Assembly (NCBI GenBank): GCA_039707465.1 | Contig: CM077645.1 | Span: 63,764,850-63,828,849 of the forward strand | Length of the DNA stretch: 64,000 bases | Origin: Rhabdophis nuchalis | Taxonomy: Eukaryota > Chordata > Lepidosauria > Squamata > Natricidae | Reading direction: 5' to 3' | Shown: piece after piece, positions 11,011-23,001 of the stretch | Numbering within the stretch: position 1 is the first letter of the stretch | Layout: every line of letters starts with the position of its first letter | Notes under the pieces: model-generated | The model's input: only the letters and a program-made list of their open reading frames with translations | Databases searched by the model: none | What the model was told of the DNA's origin: nothing | Position numbers and translations under genes: made by a program

Positions 11011-11479
11011 TTATGGAAAGCAAACTGCAAAGGGGACAGATCAAATTTGTGGGGGAAGAGTATTGCAAAATATAGGTAGAGCAACAAAAAACAGTACTGT
11101 GAATAGCAAGATTTAGGCTGGTAATAGTAGTATGCCAGAGTTCAGTGTCACATATGGTATATGACAAAGACCAAACTCCCCCTAGCACTTTTTAAGGTAG
11201 CCACTGTGACAATGAGAGTCTGACTTTATATTGAAGACTGCATTTAATTACAGTAAAACCCTTACTTTCTTAATATTAGTATAAGGTTCTTAAAGTTAAT
11301 ACTTCAGCTCCATGCCATCATGTGAGAGAACTGCCCATTTGTTTTATTTATAGCCAATTCAACACTGACTGTGGATATTGTACAGATTTTTAAAAAAACA
11401 AGCACATGATCTAAAGTCAAACAAAAGATAATGAGCACAACAGAAACAAGCATACAAGATTAACAGAAACAGAAAAATA

Positions 11480-12345
11480 CTTGGATCCCTGAACTAATCC
11501 AATGTTTGGGGGAAAAGGTTTTTCAAAAGTTGTTTAAATTGAAGGCTTAGTTTAGTCAAATCTCCAGGGGATGCTATTCCAAAGACCAGAACAGAGAAAT
11601 CACACTTAAGTCTCATTAGAGGACAATGATTAATGGATGGGAAATAAAGCCCATCATTCTGCCAGATGTTACAGGAGAGGCAAAGAGCATGGAAGAGAGA
11701 TGGTTCCTCAGAATGCCACACCCCATCCTATTTACACTTTGAATTTTATCTGCAAGCTCATAGGTTACAGGCAATATTGCATGGTTATACTGAAGTTTGT
11801 TCACAATTGTTTGTGTTGCTGCATTCTCACCAGTTTTAGCTTCTGAATGGTGTCCCAGGAAGCCTATTGCAACAATCCACAATCCAGATAAGATGACTGA
11901 GACATAAATAACTGTGAAAAGAGATTTAGTCCATAAAAGAGTATAAATTGGTGCACAAGCTTAACTTCCAGAACACAACTGTCACCTGCTCTTTGAGAAA
12001 TTATGAGCCCAGGATTGTGTACTAGTTCAATCTACGGAAGTGCAACATTATTTATAACCATAAATGGAGAAACTCTGGCATTTGAAGAACCATGAACCAC
12101 AGCTACTTGGGTAGCTACCCACAGCTACCCGATCCAGACTCCAATAATCTTTAGGCACAAAACCTAAACTTCATTATTCACTCAACCAAAGCTAAGCTAT
12201 CGATCATCATACTGATGGTAACTGACCTTGTCTCAACAAATGACTGATTCATGTAAATGTTAAACAGGAGGCAAGAGAGTCAAGCGCTGAGGCACCCAGA
12301 AAGACAGAGCCTATGTAAAAACTATTCCCAAATACTCTAGCAATC
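11480..12345 (-). mobile_element. Decayed L2-clade LINE 3' region
   Basis: The plus strand is antisense L2-like text: GCCTATTGCAACAATCCACA, then a TAAATAACTGTG / GGTGCACAAGC region, then GCGCTGAGGCACCCAGAAAG. These phrases recur in degenerate L2-clade 3' parts of reptiles. No frame is intact and the boundaries are rough. Confidence 0.4.
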
Positions 12346-12667
12346 TAGAAGAACTTCATAATCAATACCAAGGAGAACCAGATGGTCATACTAGCCTCAT
12401 CCTGGATTGCCAAAGATTAAGTGAAATCAATGCTATCATTCTCAGCCGAATGGGCGGATGATGTCTTCTAGTCCAATCCTCTGCTCAAGGCAGGAATCTG
12501 ATAGCAGTGACCAATATGAATTGGGAAGTTTGATGTGCTTTGTTGATATGAGGGAAAGGAATAAATATAACATTTCAAAACAAATTTATGAAGGAAGAGT
12601 AAATGGGTCAAGAATTAAGACTAAAGGTTGTATTGTATGGAATTGCTGAAATTCTGAAAAACAATTA

Positions 12668-13052
12668 CAGGTAATCCTTGACTTAAAACAGTTCATTTAC
12701 AGTGACCATTTCAAATTAGAACAGTCACAATATCACTGGGGGGGAAATGATTGTTTTTCACATTTACAACCATTGCAGCGTCCCCATGATCACATGATCA
12801 AAATTCAGATGCTTGACAACTATTTATGACGGTTGCAGTGTCCCGGGGTCCTGTGATCACCTTTTGTAACCTTCTCACAAGTAAACTCAATGAAGAAGCC
12901 AAGTGCACAACAACCATGTTATGAACTTAACCACTGAAGTGATTCACAACTGTGACAAGAAAGGTCATACAATAGGGCAAATCTCACTAAACAAATGTCT
13001 CACTTAGCAACATAAATTTTGGTCTCAATTATTGTAAGTTGAGAACTACCTG
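12668..13052. mobile_element. Tc1/mariner-type MITE with TA target sites
   Basis: CAGGTAATCCTTGACTTAAA at the left and CTCAACTTACAATAATTG...CAGGTAGTT (complement of the right end) are inverted repeats. TA lies directly outside both ends (12666-12667 and 13053-13054), as in Tc1/mariner insertions. It is non-coding and lies in intron 1 of the PDZD8-family gene. Confidence 0.8.
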
Positions 13053-13535
13053 TATATAATTTAAAAAAAAAACAAAATGCAAAGATGGACCAGGTGAAAT
13101 AAGACTTTGCCAAACGGAGATGTACTGAAAATTAGTATGGTGAAAATTAGGTATATTTCCTCCTCTCTTTTTAATTCATGTATTAATTCCTTTGGTTTAT
13201 TGTTTCTTACTCCTTTATGATCTCTTCCTCATGCTGTTTCCAAGAAAGAGATAAGTAACGTGGGTATACAAATTGAGCATCTCATTCACTATCAAAGCCC
13301 ACAATGATGTGAGTTTTAAGTTTTCTTCAGAAAATGTGCATGGCTTCTTATGGCAAATCATACACTAACAGCAAAATAATTTCCTCATTTATCACTTCCA
13401 GAAGACATTTATTACACTTCACACTGTCCTCACCAAACTTCTTCAGATTAATCCCCCAACCGTGAAGTATTCTTTTCCATTCCCACCCATTTTACGACAA
13501 TGTCAACTCAATCTCCTCAATCCAAAACAACTTAC

Positions 13536-14401
13536 CTGATTTTATAGTGAGGTAAGGTATGCTTGCGCTTGATCACTTTCTTGAACTGATTGACAATGAT
13601 GGAAGTCAGTTGGGGCAAGGGTCTCCCTTCAAACTGCGACTTGACCTCAAGGTCGATCAAAGGCTCATCGACAAAAGCAAAGGACCAGTGCGTGAAGGGT
13701 ATACGGGTGAAGACCAGCCTCAGCCGACCCATGATTTTAGAGATTTTGGCAAACAGATAGGCCGACTTGCCAAAAACCAGGTCCGCATCAATGGCTAAGT
13801 GGAAGCCCCCCTCGTACTCCATATCAACTTCGAAGTCCAGCTCCTCCGGGCAGCCTTCCTCATTACACGTCACCGGCCGCAATATCTTGATGTTTTTAAA
13901 AAGGGGGATGACGTTGCCAAAGGAGACATCCCGCAAGCTGAGCCCCTCCAACACTTTGCCGGTCACCTTGGTCTGCAAAAGCTCCTCGAATTCCACCTTG
14001 ATTTTCCTGGTGACCCAGTGGCGGAGCAAAGAGGTGTCCTTGAGTTCCCTGAAGAGAAAGAGGCAGATGGCATTGAGCCAGTAGAGGGTCTCCTCCGTGC
14101 ACTCCACCAAAGGGGGCGACTCCTGGCCGGGGGCTTTGAAGCTCTGATCGCTTTTGGAAGAAGACTGGCTGACTAAAGATCCGGGGAAAAAGGCTTCCTG
14201 CCCCAAGACGAGGAAGCCGGTTAAATACTCCTTCAGGGTCGAGTCCGGCAATACTCTGGTAACAAAGAAGTGGGAGCTGCGAAGCCGGGACACCCCGGGG
14301 ACGGCTTCGGGCTGCCTCCGGTAAAAGAGCAGGAGCTGGGCGAGCAGCGTGAGGAAGGAGCCCAGCAGAGCTGACAGCAATATGCCATAGACCCACAGCA
14401 T
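13536..14401 (-). CDS. PDZD8: PDZD8-family gene, exon 1: TM anchor and SMP domain
   Basis: Translation starts at the ATG at 14401 (G at -3), the first in-frame ATG after an upstream stop. The exon gives 288 codons plus two bases and ends at ATCAG|GTAAGT. Residues about 4-27 are a membrane segment (GILLSALLGSFLTLLAQLLL) followed by YRRQPE, the ER anchor of PDZD8. About residue 105 to the exon end is the SMP lipid-transfer domain, with LFLFRELKDTSL, KIKVEFEELLQTK, GFHLAIDADLVFGKSAYLF, LRLVFTRIPFTHW and QFEGRPLPQLTSIIVNQ. PDZD8 sits in the ER membrane and moves lipids at contacts with mitochondria and late endosomes. The stretch between anchor and SMP (residues 35-104) does not resemble mammalian PDZD8, and the SMP core has many substitutions. 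PDZD8 itself or a PDZD8-like paralogue are both possible; membership of the family is secure. Confidence 0.9.
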
Positions 14402-15130
14402 CGCCTCGCCTCGGGCGCCCTTTCGCTGCCTCGAACCAAACGCGCCGGCTTCCCCCGACAGCTTCCCACCTTTTTTTTACGCCGTATCCGGCAGCGGCGA
14501 GGCCATCCCCGCCTCCTCCATCTTGACGACGACGACGACCTGCGGAAAACCACCGGGGGCTCCCAGCGCTCAACTCAGGGCGCCAAACTCGGCGCCGTCT
14601 TTCCCTTCCCACTCCGCCCTCAGACGGCGAGGCGAAAAGCCGCCGCCGCCGCCGTGCGCGCGCGCACAACTCCCTCCTTCGTTGGCCCGCTTAAGCCTCG
14701 CTGTCGCTGTCGCTCTCTCTCTCTTTCCCTCGGCGGCGGCGGCGGCGGCGGCAGCAGCAGCAGCAGCATCCGGGTCTTTCCTTCCTTCCCTTCCGCCGCC
14801 GCCCCCACCCCCCCTCCACTCCCCCTTTTGGTAGGAGAAGAAACCAACTGCTGCTTCTCTACCTTTGCTCCGCTCCTTCCGTAGGTCTGGATTGGAGGAA
14901 GCGGGGAGGTACGGAGGGTGACGTCGTAGGGCACGTCGTCCCTTCGCGCTGACCTCATAATACTGCGGAGGGAGGAAACAACAACCAAAGAGAGAGAGAC
15001 AGAAAGGGGGGGGGGGGAGAAATACCCCACTTCCTCCCACCCTCGTAGAATGTGCGCGTGCGCATTCCCTCCGCCCGTCTTCTCGCCTAGCGCGGTGCTT
15101 CAAAGCGTTTCGGCTGGTCGGCGAAGAGAA
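13800..15130 (-). promoter_or_regulatory. CpG island with promoter and 5' UTR of the PDZD8-family gene
   Basis: Base composition changes sharply from the AT-rich surroundings to dense CpG, highest between about 14280 and 15130. It covers exon 1 and roughly 700 bases upstream of the ATG. It contains CG-alternating runs (14655-14668), ACG and CCG triplets and a CGG/CAG tract. No TATA box is obvious, so a CpG-island promoter with dispersed starts is likely. The exact start site cannot be read. Frames through this island on both strands are low-complexity and not supported as genes. Confidence 0.75.
14731..14767. repeat. CGG then CAG trinucleotide tract in the promoter region
   Basis: About seven CGG units run directly into about six GCA units, 330-366 bases upstream of the start codon. 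On the gene strand this is CTG followed by CCG repeats, probably in the 5' UTR or just upstream. Confidence 0.85.
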
Positions 15131-15325
15131 GCGTGGGCGGGGTAGAGAGAGGGAGAATGATCTCATTTTTGCAGGCCAATAAATCTGATGAGCTTTGTCT
15201 TTGTCAGGCCGATCGTCATCCTGCACGGAAGAGGGATTCCCTTTTCAATGTCGAAGAAGAAAGAAGGGTGAAAATGACGGGTTGTTTAATGGATGTGTGG
15301 CCCGTTCCTTGTCACTCTTTCGCTA

Positions 15326-15699
15326 CATGTGGTCCTCGAACGTACGACCAGCAAGTTGAGCCCAACAATTCCGTTGCTAAGTGAGACCTAAGTGAATTTT
15401 GTCCCCGTTTTACCACGTTTCTTGCCACGGTTGTTAAGTGAATGGCCGCAGTTATTAAACATGGTTAAATGAATCTGTCTTCCCCCATTGTCAGAAGGTT
15501 GCAAAAGGGGATCACGTGACCCTGGAACACCCCAGCCATCATAAATATGAATCAGTGGTCAAGTATCTGAATTTTGATCACATGACCATGGGGATGCAGC
15601 AATGGTTAGAAGTCTGAAAAATAGCCACAAGCCACTTTTCTCAGTGCTGTTATGACTTCCAACGGTCACTAAATGAAATGTAAGTGAAGGACTACTTTT
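15326..15699. mobile_element. Tc1/mariner-type MITE
   Basis: The left end GTGGTCCTCGAACGTACGAC and right end TAAGTGAAGGACTACTTTTA match the family. The interior carries GGATCACGTGACC and GATCACATGACCATGGGGA, two diagnostic internal blocks. It inserted just beyond the CpG island. Confidence 0.7.
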
Positions 15700-16613
15700 A
15701 CTGATTCCGAAGGAGGCATGATAACCTGCCTTGTTTCTTTTAAGCAGCAGCGAGTCGCATCTCCCAACCATTCCCCTTTGGGAATTTTTGAGACGAAATA
15801 TTCATGATATTTAGAAATAGGGCAGTGCCTGTTTCTAACGAGGGAAAAGTGACAAAAGTGGTTCAACCATAGAAAAAAATATTCTAATTAAAATGCAAAT
15901 ACCATAATATAATTTAAACAACAACAAAAATGGAATAAAAGCCATTCTTAAACTATACAAAAAGCTAAGTTGAAAAGTTATAGGTTACGTGAAATAAACA
16001 GCTGAAAAGCAACAGAATGAGGATTTACAGATTACGATGATCGTATTTGTTTTGCAGAGCTCCTTTCCCAAAGTAGAATAAACATATTCCCTGGAAAGGA
16101 CTGCCAATGAAAATATTGAAGTTGAAATAGAAATCAAAGAGACAGTGGGCCAATCTTTAGGAAATGGGAGACGTCTGGAATTTTGAGAACATGTGGGTAT
16201 TTTCCTAAAATTGCTTGGCTCATTGGGCTTGCCCAATGGCACGCATAAGTAGTTTTACATAATATACCGTAATCATTTTAAGAAAGTGACTTATCAGACC
16301 ATCCACCACTTCATGCTCCCTCTCCCAGATGGCTCTTACAATTTCTGGGTATTAATTCAGTAATGAACTAATTTATTTATTTATTGGAGTGTAGATGAGT
16401 CATTGGAAATAAAGGCAATACTAGAGGCTGGGGGTTAACTTTTAAGCATGTTCGCTTCTCACTTTTTGAATTAAAATTTTAAAATGTAAGAAGGCATATC
16501 AGAGAGATGACCTGGCAGGGGCAAAAGTTGGTGTGTGTACCCACATTGATGCAATCACATTGGATATACAGCCATGGCTCAATACACTGAATGATTTACA
16601 AATAATAATAATA
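15700..16613. other. No recognised feature
   Basis: AT-rich sequence upstream of the PDZD8-family promoter. Short ORFs on both strands are unsupported. Confidence 0.5.
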
Positions 16614-17015
16614 CAGATACAGATAACTAATTTCCATAATTGGGCCCAGAATTTCCATTGCTAAGCAATGTTGGTGTCAAAGAGAGTAGAGCCCAATTTC
16701 ACAACTTTTTTGCCACTGTTGTTAAGTGAATCACTACAGTTGTTAAATGAATCACTACAGTTGTTAAGTGAGTCTGGCATTACCCAGTTGATTTTGCTTG
16801 TTGGAAGCTGGCCTGGGAAGGTTGCAAACCGTGATCACATGACCTTGGGACACTGCAGTTATAAATACTTGCCTGTTGCGAAGCGCTCAGATCATATGAT
16901 GTGGGGATGCTGGGACAGCTGTAAGTGCAATCACTGGCCATAAGTCATTTTTTTTCAGCAATGTTGTAACTCTGAATTGTTGCTACATTACTGGTTATAA
17001 GTTGAGGATTACCTG
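16614..17015. mobile_element. Tc1/mariner-type MITE with partial internal duplication
   Basis: The right end ATAAGTTGAGGATTACCTG is followed by TA. The left end is worn. The block GTGAATCACTACAGTTGTTA occurs twice in a row (about 16727-16770), a small internal tandem duplication not seen in the sister copies. Confidence 0.7.
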
Positions 17016-18887
17016 TACATTTCTCCTAGGCTGCAATAGCTTCCTTAAAAGCTCTATTTCAATTTCCTATTTTTCCCTCTAGAACTGTAACTACCGTAAT
17101 CTAACCTCAATTACAGTAAAATTGGAAGTAATGGGGGAGGGGGGCTTTAATTAAGTAATGCATTAAATTATTCATAGTTAATATCTTTTTATTTAGAATC
17201 ATTTTAATTCTGTTTTAGAAATATTTTGTTCATAGGTTTATTAATGGAGATAGCTTGATATTACGATAAGTGTTCAAATAGATCAGAAAATAAAAGAACC
17301 GAACTACAAAGCAATTTATTTACAATTTTTAAGCTAAATTGGGGAAATTAGCATTTTATTAATTTTAGTCCCATGTTTTCATTACGTTTCTGAATTTTCA
17401 TTACTACAGCTTCGTATCACACACATTTTCATCTGAGTAGTGTCATCAACACAGCACAGGTTTGTTTCGTGCTGCATCTTCAGAGAAAAGAGGAAGGAAT
17501 TCTTTAGGCATTACTTCTGTAGATAACAGAAACCAGAACATGTCCTTCCTCTTTTCTTACATCATAAAACTGTTTATTTGTACCAACTGTTAGTTCACTG
17601 AGTTGTTGTTAGCAGCTGACATGGCAAACATGGACTTAGAAAAATCTATTGGCTGCTGAAGGGAGATTTCAGGACAAAGTGTGGCTAGGGAAAATGAATT
17701 AAGCTGTTTTTCTGACAAGATTTAAAGTATCTTCTTAAAAAGGTTAGTGCCAGTAAAACTAAGGGAATTAAAACCCTATCTGGGTTTTAAGCATTTTCCA
17801 AAGAGGAAAAGGGAGAAGAAGAAAAAATCTGAGAAATGAGGAAACTGGTGGAAGAAATAAACAAAAAATGGTAATACATTAATTAACATTATGTATAGTG
17901 AATTCCTGCCTACCAATTAGTAAACTATAAGATAGTCATTAAAACCAAGCCTCAGTGGAGAATTCTTATTTTCTGTTCTTTTAGACAGATGTTAACCCTG
18001 AGAGAATAAGAATAAATTAAAAAGAGAGAAAAGTGAGGATGTGAACATCTGGATGTTTAGCATTCTAAGTCAATAAAGCTATATTGTTCCTAAACTCTGT
18101 ATGCTTGATATATGCAAAGATTCTAGTTACATCTTAATGGAAATCTGAGAATGCTATTAGAGGAAACAATTCCCTTGAGTATGCCCGCATATGTATGCAT
18201 GTTCCTTTAATAAATTTCCTGCTTCTTTACCAGGGTTGTAGAATGTAGGCATTTCCATGATACCCAGTTACAACAGTTACATGTGAACAGTTGATCAGAT
18301 CAAGTGGGAAATGCTTTAAGTAATTGTCTTTAAGTTTAAGGGGGACTCACACAAGAGATTGCCTGTTAGTTTTTTTAAAGATAAAATTGAGTAACAGTTT
18401 ATACTGTGGAAAGCTTGTTAGTAATTAGCAAAAAGCAAGGACATAAGCCAGGAAAAGAGTGAGGATGAACAGAATTAGGGTGAAAGAGGACTCTTGGTGG
18501 GTTTGACATAACAGAAGAGATAAAAATTAAAGGATCTTGTTAGTTGTCAAAACTAAATCAAGGCCAGTTGCCAGTTCACCTGATTGAACTAGAGAAATAT
18601 TGCCACCAATAGCTCTAAAAGTCTTGAACTTCACTCTAGAAGTCTTGAACTTCACTCTAGAGCAAAGTGAAGTCTTGGACTGAGGAGGCAAAATTGAAAT
18701 TACAGGCTTGCTTTCAATTGTACAGACCTTTGAAGCTGCCTCAGCGGACTTGGATGAGGTCACTGATAATGTGATGTCATATGTTAGTTTTTGTGAGGAC
18801 GTATGTGTGCCAACCTTGCTCACCTTGCACATATACAGTAATAATAAGCTTTGGTTAAGCTCAAGCAGCTACATTGTACCAAAGAAG
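17016..18887. other. No recognised feature
   Basis: AT-rich sequence without intact frames. A short repeated phrase (AGTCTTGAACTTCACTCTAG, twice at about 18619-18661) is the only local structure noted. Confidence 0.45.
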
Positions 18888-19066
18888 TGGCCTACAGCAA
18901 GGTCCATAATCCTCAGTCCCTGGACCAGCACTGGTCTGTGGCATGCTAGAAACTGGGCCATACAAACAAGCAAAGTCCCATCCACAGGATGCAGGTAGCA
19001 TGTGAAACTATGTCCCATCCGGAAATACCTCTCTCCACAGAACCGATCCCCGGTGCCCAAAAAGTT
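18888..19066 (-). mobile_element. hAT-like fragment, 'ACCGGTTCC' family
   Basis: GGACCAGCACTGGTCTGTGG at the left and AACCGATCCCCGGTGCCCAA at the right match, in reverse order, the repeat at 31086-31258. The termini are worn and no TSD is evident. Confidence 0.45.
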
Positions 19067-20092
19067 GGACGCTGTGGTCTACAGGAATGGAGATAGGATG
19101 CTGTGCAATCAGGCCAGGAATATATTAACAAGGGAGATCAGGGCAGCAAAGAGAAGCTACTCTGAAAAGCTGAGGCATCAGTTCTCAGCAAATGAACCAG
19201 CAAACGTGTGGAAAAGCCTGAAAAATATTGGCTACAGCTGATCTCTCTCCTTTACTGAAGAGAATTGGTAACTGGCAGATGACCTGGATGTGTTCTACTG
19301 TAGGTTTGAGAGGTGATCGTTATCAATTATGGCTACCCTCCCATCTCAGATATACCAACAATAGCCAAAGATGTGCGAAGTCATAGACAAAAAAGATCGG
19401 AAAAGCACCAGGCCCAGATGGAATAACTCCTTCCTTGGTTCAAATGTTCTACTATCATCCTGGAGCTTGTCCATATCTGTAAGTGGATTATAAACTTTGA
19501 CAGATAGAAGGCAACAGGTGAAATTTGGGAAAGTCGTATCAAACATCCGAACTGTATACTCAATAGAGAGGAATTATTGAGTCTGTCATTTGTGCTTGTA
19601 TAACTGTCTGGTTTAGTACAATTACCAAATTGGACAGGTACAGAATTCAACGGATAGTTAGGGCTGCAGAAGAAATTGCTGTCCATTGAGGACCTGTATA
19701 CTATATGGGTCAGAAAGCGAGCTGAGAGTTTACACATCCTGGACAAAAATTGTTTAAACTTTTCCCCTCAGGGCACCAGTAAAGGACATTACATGCCAAA
19801 ACAACTAGACACAGAGACAGTAGGTTTTTTTCCTCCTGTGATCACTGTGCTGAATAAACTTTCTGGAAAACCCAGTTGCCTTTTGAAAAGCATCTTTGGG
19901 ACTCTCCTGAATACCTAATTCCCATAATACTATCTTAGGTTTAAGTATATTTATTTATATAGTATGGCTGCATTACTTTTATCTGTTGATAAGAGAGGAG
20001 AGATGTTTTGCATGTACACTGAGAGCTGCTGTAGCGAAGACAAATTCCTTCACTTGGCCAATAAAACTATTCTATTCTATTCTATATTCTAA
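19067..20092 (+). pseudogene. Rex1/Babar-like LINE fragment
   Basis: Broken frames give LTREIRAAKRSYSEKLRHQF, then KAPGPDGITPS (a motif preceding the RT palm), then a C-terminal block with ITVWFST, LDRYRIQRIVRAAEEI and IEDLYT. This order and the ITVWF...RIQRIVR...I-x-DLYT signature fit Rex1/Babar elements. Most of the RT core is deleted. The 3' end reads CTTGGCCAATAAAACTATTC and runs into a (TATTC)n tail. Confidence 0.6.
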
Positions 20093-20151
20093 TTAGAGAA
20101 GACAGAATTAGAATAATGTACATGTATTGTAACCTCATATCATAATTTGTG

Positions 20152-20497
20152 GAGGGGAGACATGATAGCAGTGTTCCGATATCTCAGAGGGTACCACAAA
20201 GAAGAGGGAATCAAACTTCTCCAAGGCACCTGGGGGCAGGACAAGACGCAATGGGTGGAAACTAATCAAGGAGAGAAGCAACTTAGAACTAAGGAGAAAT
20301 TTCCTGACAGTAAGAACAATTAACCTCTGGAACAGCTTGCCTCCAGAAGTTGTGAATGCCCCAACCCTGGAAGTCTTTAAAAAGATGTTAGATAGCTATT
20401 TGTCTGAAATGGTATAGGGTTCCTGCCCACGCAGGGGGTTGGACTAGAAGACCTACAAGGTCCCTTCCAACTCTGCTATTGTATTGTATTGTATTGT
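20152..20497 (+). mobile_element. CR1 LINE 3' fragment with ATTGT tail
   Basis: The plus strand encodes the CR1 RT C-terminus with several disruptions (NLELRRNFLTVRTI, WNSLPPEVVNAPTLEVFK). It continues through the usual 3' UTR (GGGGGTTGGACTAGAAGACC) to a (TATTG)n tail at about 20478-20497. Confidence 0.8.
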
Positions 20498-20727
20498 GCA
20501 CAAAGAGATGCTTAGAATTTACTAGAACTGAAAGTTGTAGTTCAGAAAAAAATGTTCTCACTTTTGAAACACGTGAGGGAGAAACAAGTGTTTGCTATAA
20601 ATCATGTCTGTAAAGCTTAGCTGGAAACAAAAACATTTCCATTTCCAACTAAGCTTTGCAAAGATGATTGCTATGTGTTTTATTTATAGTTTAAAGGTGG
20701 AGTGGGGGATGGAATGCTGTCGTGTCT

Positions 20728-20990
20728 CTTTCAGTCATAGAAATATAGGGGTGGAAGAGACTTGGCAGTCTAGTCCAACTCCTCACCCAAGGCAGGGATC
20801 ATCATACCATCCTGGACAAATGGTTATGGACAAATGGCTGTCTGTTCTGTTCTTGAAAACTTCCAATAATAGTACACCCACAACTTCAGTAGGCAAGCTA
20901 TTCCACTGCTTAACAGTTTTCACTGTTAGGAAATTCCTAATTTCTAAGATGACTCTCCTTCTGATGATCTTCCAGACCCTTAAACGTATC
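20728..20990 (-). mobile_element. CR1 LINE 3' fragment
   Basis: Antisense CR1 text: CTAGTCCAACTCCTCACCCA, then GCAAGCTATTCCACTGCTTA and TTAGGAAATTCCTAATTTCT. It is older and more diverged than the copies at 697 and 56160. Confidence 0.65.
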
Positions 20991-20997
20991 CTTTGAC

Positions 20998-21097
20998 ATT
21001 TATTTATTTAAATTTGTTGGCTGCCCAACTCCAATGGACTCTCGGAAGCATATGAAACTAAAAAAAACACCAGGAAACAGTAAGAAACATTAAATTA
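20998..21097 (-). mobile_element. LINE 3' tail
   Basis: TATTTATTTAAATTTGTTGG then CTGCCCAACTCCAATGGACTC is the antisense 3' end of a squamate LINE. The family was not determined. Confidence 0.45.
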
Positions 21098-21200
21098 GTA
21101 TGTCTAGTTTAATGAAAAGAAGGGTTAGGGCCGGGGCAACATGATAGAGTGTTCCAATAGCTAAGGGGCTGCCAGAAGAAAATGGGTCAAGCTATTCTTC
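21098..21200 (+). mobile_element. CR1 fragment cut by an LTR-like repeat
   Basis: GTCTAGTTTAATGAAAAGAA up to GGTCAAGCTATTCTTC aligns with 56395-56485 of the longer CR1 copy. It stops exactly where the LTR-like repeat begins. Confidence 0.65.
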
Positions 21201-22396
21201 TGTAGGAAGTTAGCAGCCACCCCTCTCCTAGAAAAATGAAATGTCCTGGGAAATATTGAAAAGGCAGAATATTATATTTCCCTGGATATGAAAAGAGAGA
21301 AACATGTTTTTAAAGACAAAGTAGCTCTTTGCAGCTTCCTGCCCCTCCTTCTTTGTAAATGAGCCATTAAAACCTGAGCTAGGCTACTTTACATAATAAA
21401 GGTAGAATTAGCCTTCCACAGAAACTCACCACATGGCATCTGGAAACTCAATCAAACTTGGGACTCAAAACACAGCCTAGAGAGTTGCCCCTGCATGGCC
21501 CCATGGTAGTCTAACAACCAATCAGAATACATTTCTTACACAGGGACAAGAAACAGAGAGGTAGGGCCGAACAGAGTATAAAAAACTCAGCAAGCTTTTT
21601 CTTTTCTCCCTTCGCCATCTTGGTGCTCTCACCACCACCTTCAAGCCGCCGCCTCCATCGCTGGCCTAGCGACGCTCCCACCGTCAGGCCAGCCTCGCCT
21701 CCGGCGGCCCGGCCGGTGTCCATCGCTGCCCCTATGGCCCCCAGGACGCCGAGGACCTCACCCACCATTCCGGTGCTCTCACCACCGCCTCCATGCCGCC
21801 GCTGCCGCTGGCCTCTCGGCGCTCCCACCGCCGTTCCATCGTCCCGGCTCGCTGCTGGCTGCTGCTGCTGGCCTCCCGGCGCTCTCACCGCCATCCCAGC
21901 TCCCACAGCCATCTCCAGCCATCCCTAGCCGTCGTCCGGCCGTTTCTATCCCTCCGGGCGTTTTCCGACGCGGCGGGCGTCCACCGCCCTCGCGAAAACG
22001 CCGAGGACGCCGAGGACGCCCCCCCCGCTCCGGCTCTCTCACCGCCGCCGGTGTCGTCTCTGCTCCCACAACAGCTTCAAACCTCACCCTGGGAAGCCAG
22101 GGTGGATCTCTCGCTGATCCCAGCCCTCAAAAAGGTAAAACGGGGGCTGGGGCACGAAAAGCGAGGCCAACGAGCTCCATGACCACGCAGAGCTCCAAAC
22201 TAAGCCGCCATCTTCTTCGCGCAGGCGCACAATGCTCACGATGCTCACGGTGCCCTCGGCGTCCTAGGGGCAGTGATGGACACTAGCCGGGCCGCAGGAG
22301 CTGGCCTGACGGTTGGGGGATGTCGGTGAACACGCCGTTTAAATTGACTGTAAAATCTAGTCAAAGAACCCAGCCTTAAGACCTTTCATGTCCTCT

Positions 22397-22548
22397 GAGA
22401 CCTTTAAGACCTTTCGCCCTATGGGCCCTTCTAAGACCTTTGAAGACCTTCCTGAAGTCTTTAAAGACCTTTGAGACCTTTAAGACCTTTCGCCCTATGG
22501 GCTTTGTTAAGACCTTTGAAGACCTCCTTCCTTGTCAAGACCTTGGAA
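22397..22548 (+). repeat. Tandem 76-bp duplication in the L2 5' region
   Basis: GAGACCTTTAAGACCTTTCG followed by CCCTATGGG starts at 22397 and again at 22473. Both units are themselves built from AAGACCTT-like words. No function is evident; tandem monomers near LINE 5' ends sometimes hold promoters. Confidence 0.8.
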
Positions 22549-23001
22549 CGCAGCAGCAGAACAGAACTGAACTAAAATGTAAATTTGTCCTCACTGATGC
22601 ACTTTAAAGTAATATGAATTATTTTTACCATCTATTTATGAATTTATATCTATGTATTTGGCCAACGATGTCTTTTTAAACAAAATCAATTTTCATTCAT
22701 GACCCATGTATGTATTCCACTCTTACATTTTATACTCATTTATAATTATTTATTGAACTATTTAATTATTTATGCTTATTTTAATGTACTCCAAACTAGA
22801 CCTATTACGGCTGCGAGAGTCCCCGCTCTCGCAGGTTTGGCCCTCTACTCTATCGAGGGCCCGCCTCGATGAAGGATTCATTAATCTGAAGAGGCGGGCG
22901 AAGCGCGGCCTAAGGGGGTTTTTAGCGGGTAAATTATTGTCAATTTTAGGGGGTACCAGGGAGGGGGGAGGGTACAATCAATTAGACAGAGAGGGCCAGG
23001 C

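Larger units (their letters stand above)
5093..13535 (-). other. Intron 1 of the PDZD8-family gene
   Basis: This is the 8.4-kb interval between donor G|GTAAG at 13535 and acceptor TTAG at 5093. It holds mariner-type MITEs (8248-8634, 12668-13052), a palindromic hAT MITE (5946-6090) and old LINE debris (9985-10218, 11480-12345). Stretches 6371-8247, 8635-9984 and 10219-10904 show nothing I can name. Confidence 0.75.

Noticed and set aside
14523..15226. Several overlapping frames in the CpG island, including poly-Ala and poly-Pro
   Set aside because: Low-complexity GC-rich sequence is open in many frames; no family motif and they overlap the gene's promoter.
21620..22182. GC-rich block with plus-strand ORFs, first taken for a host CpG-island gene
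   Set aside because: Comparison with 47874-48450 places it inside the L2 insertion, so it is the element's own 5' region.
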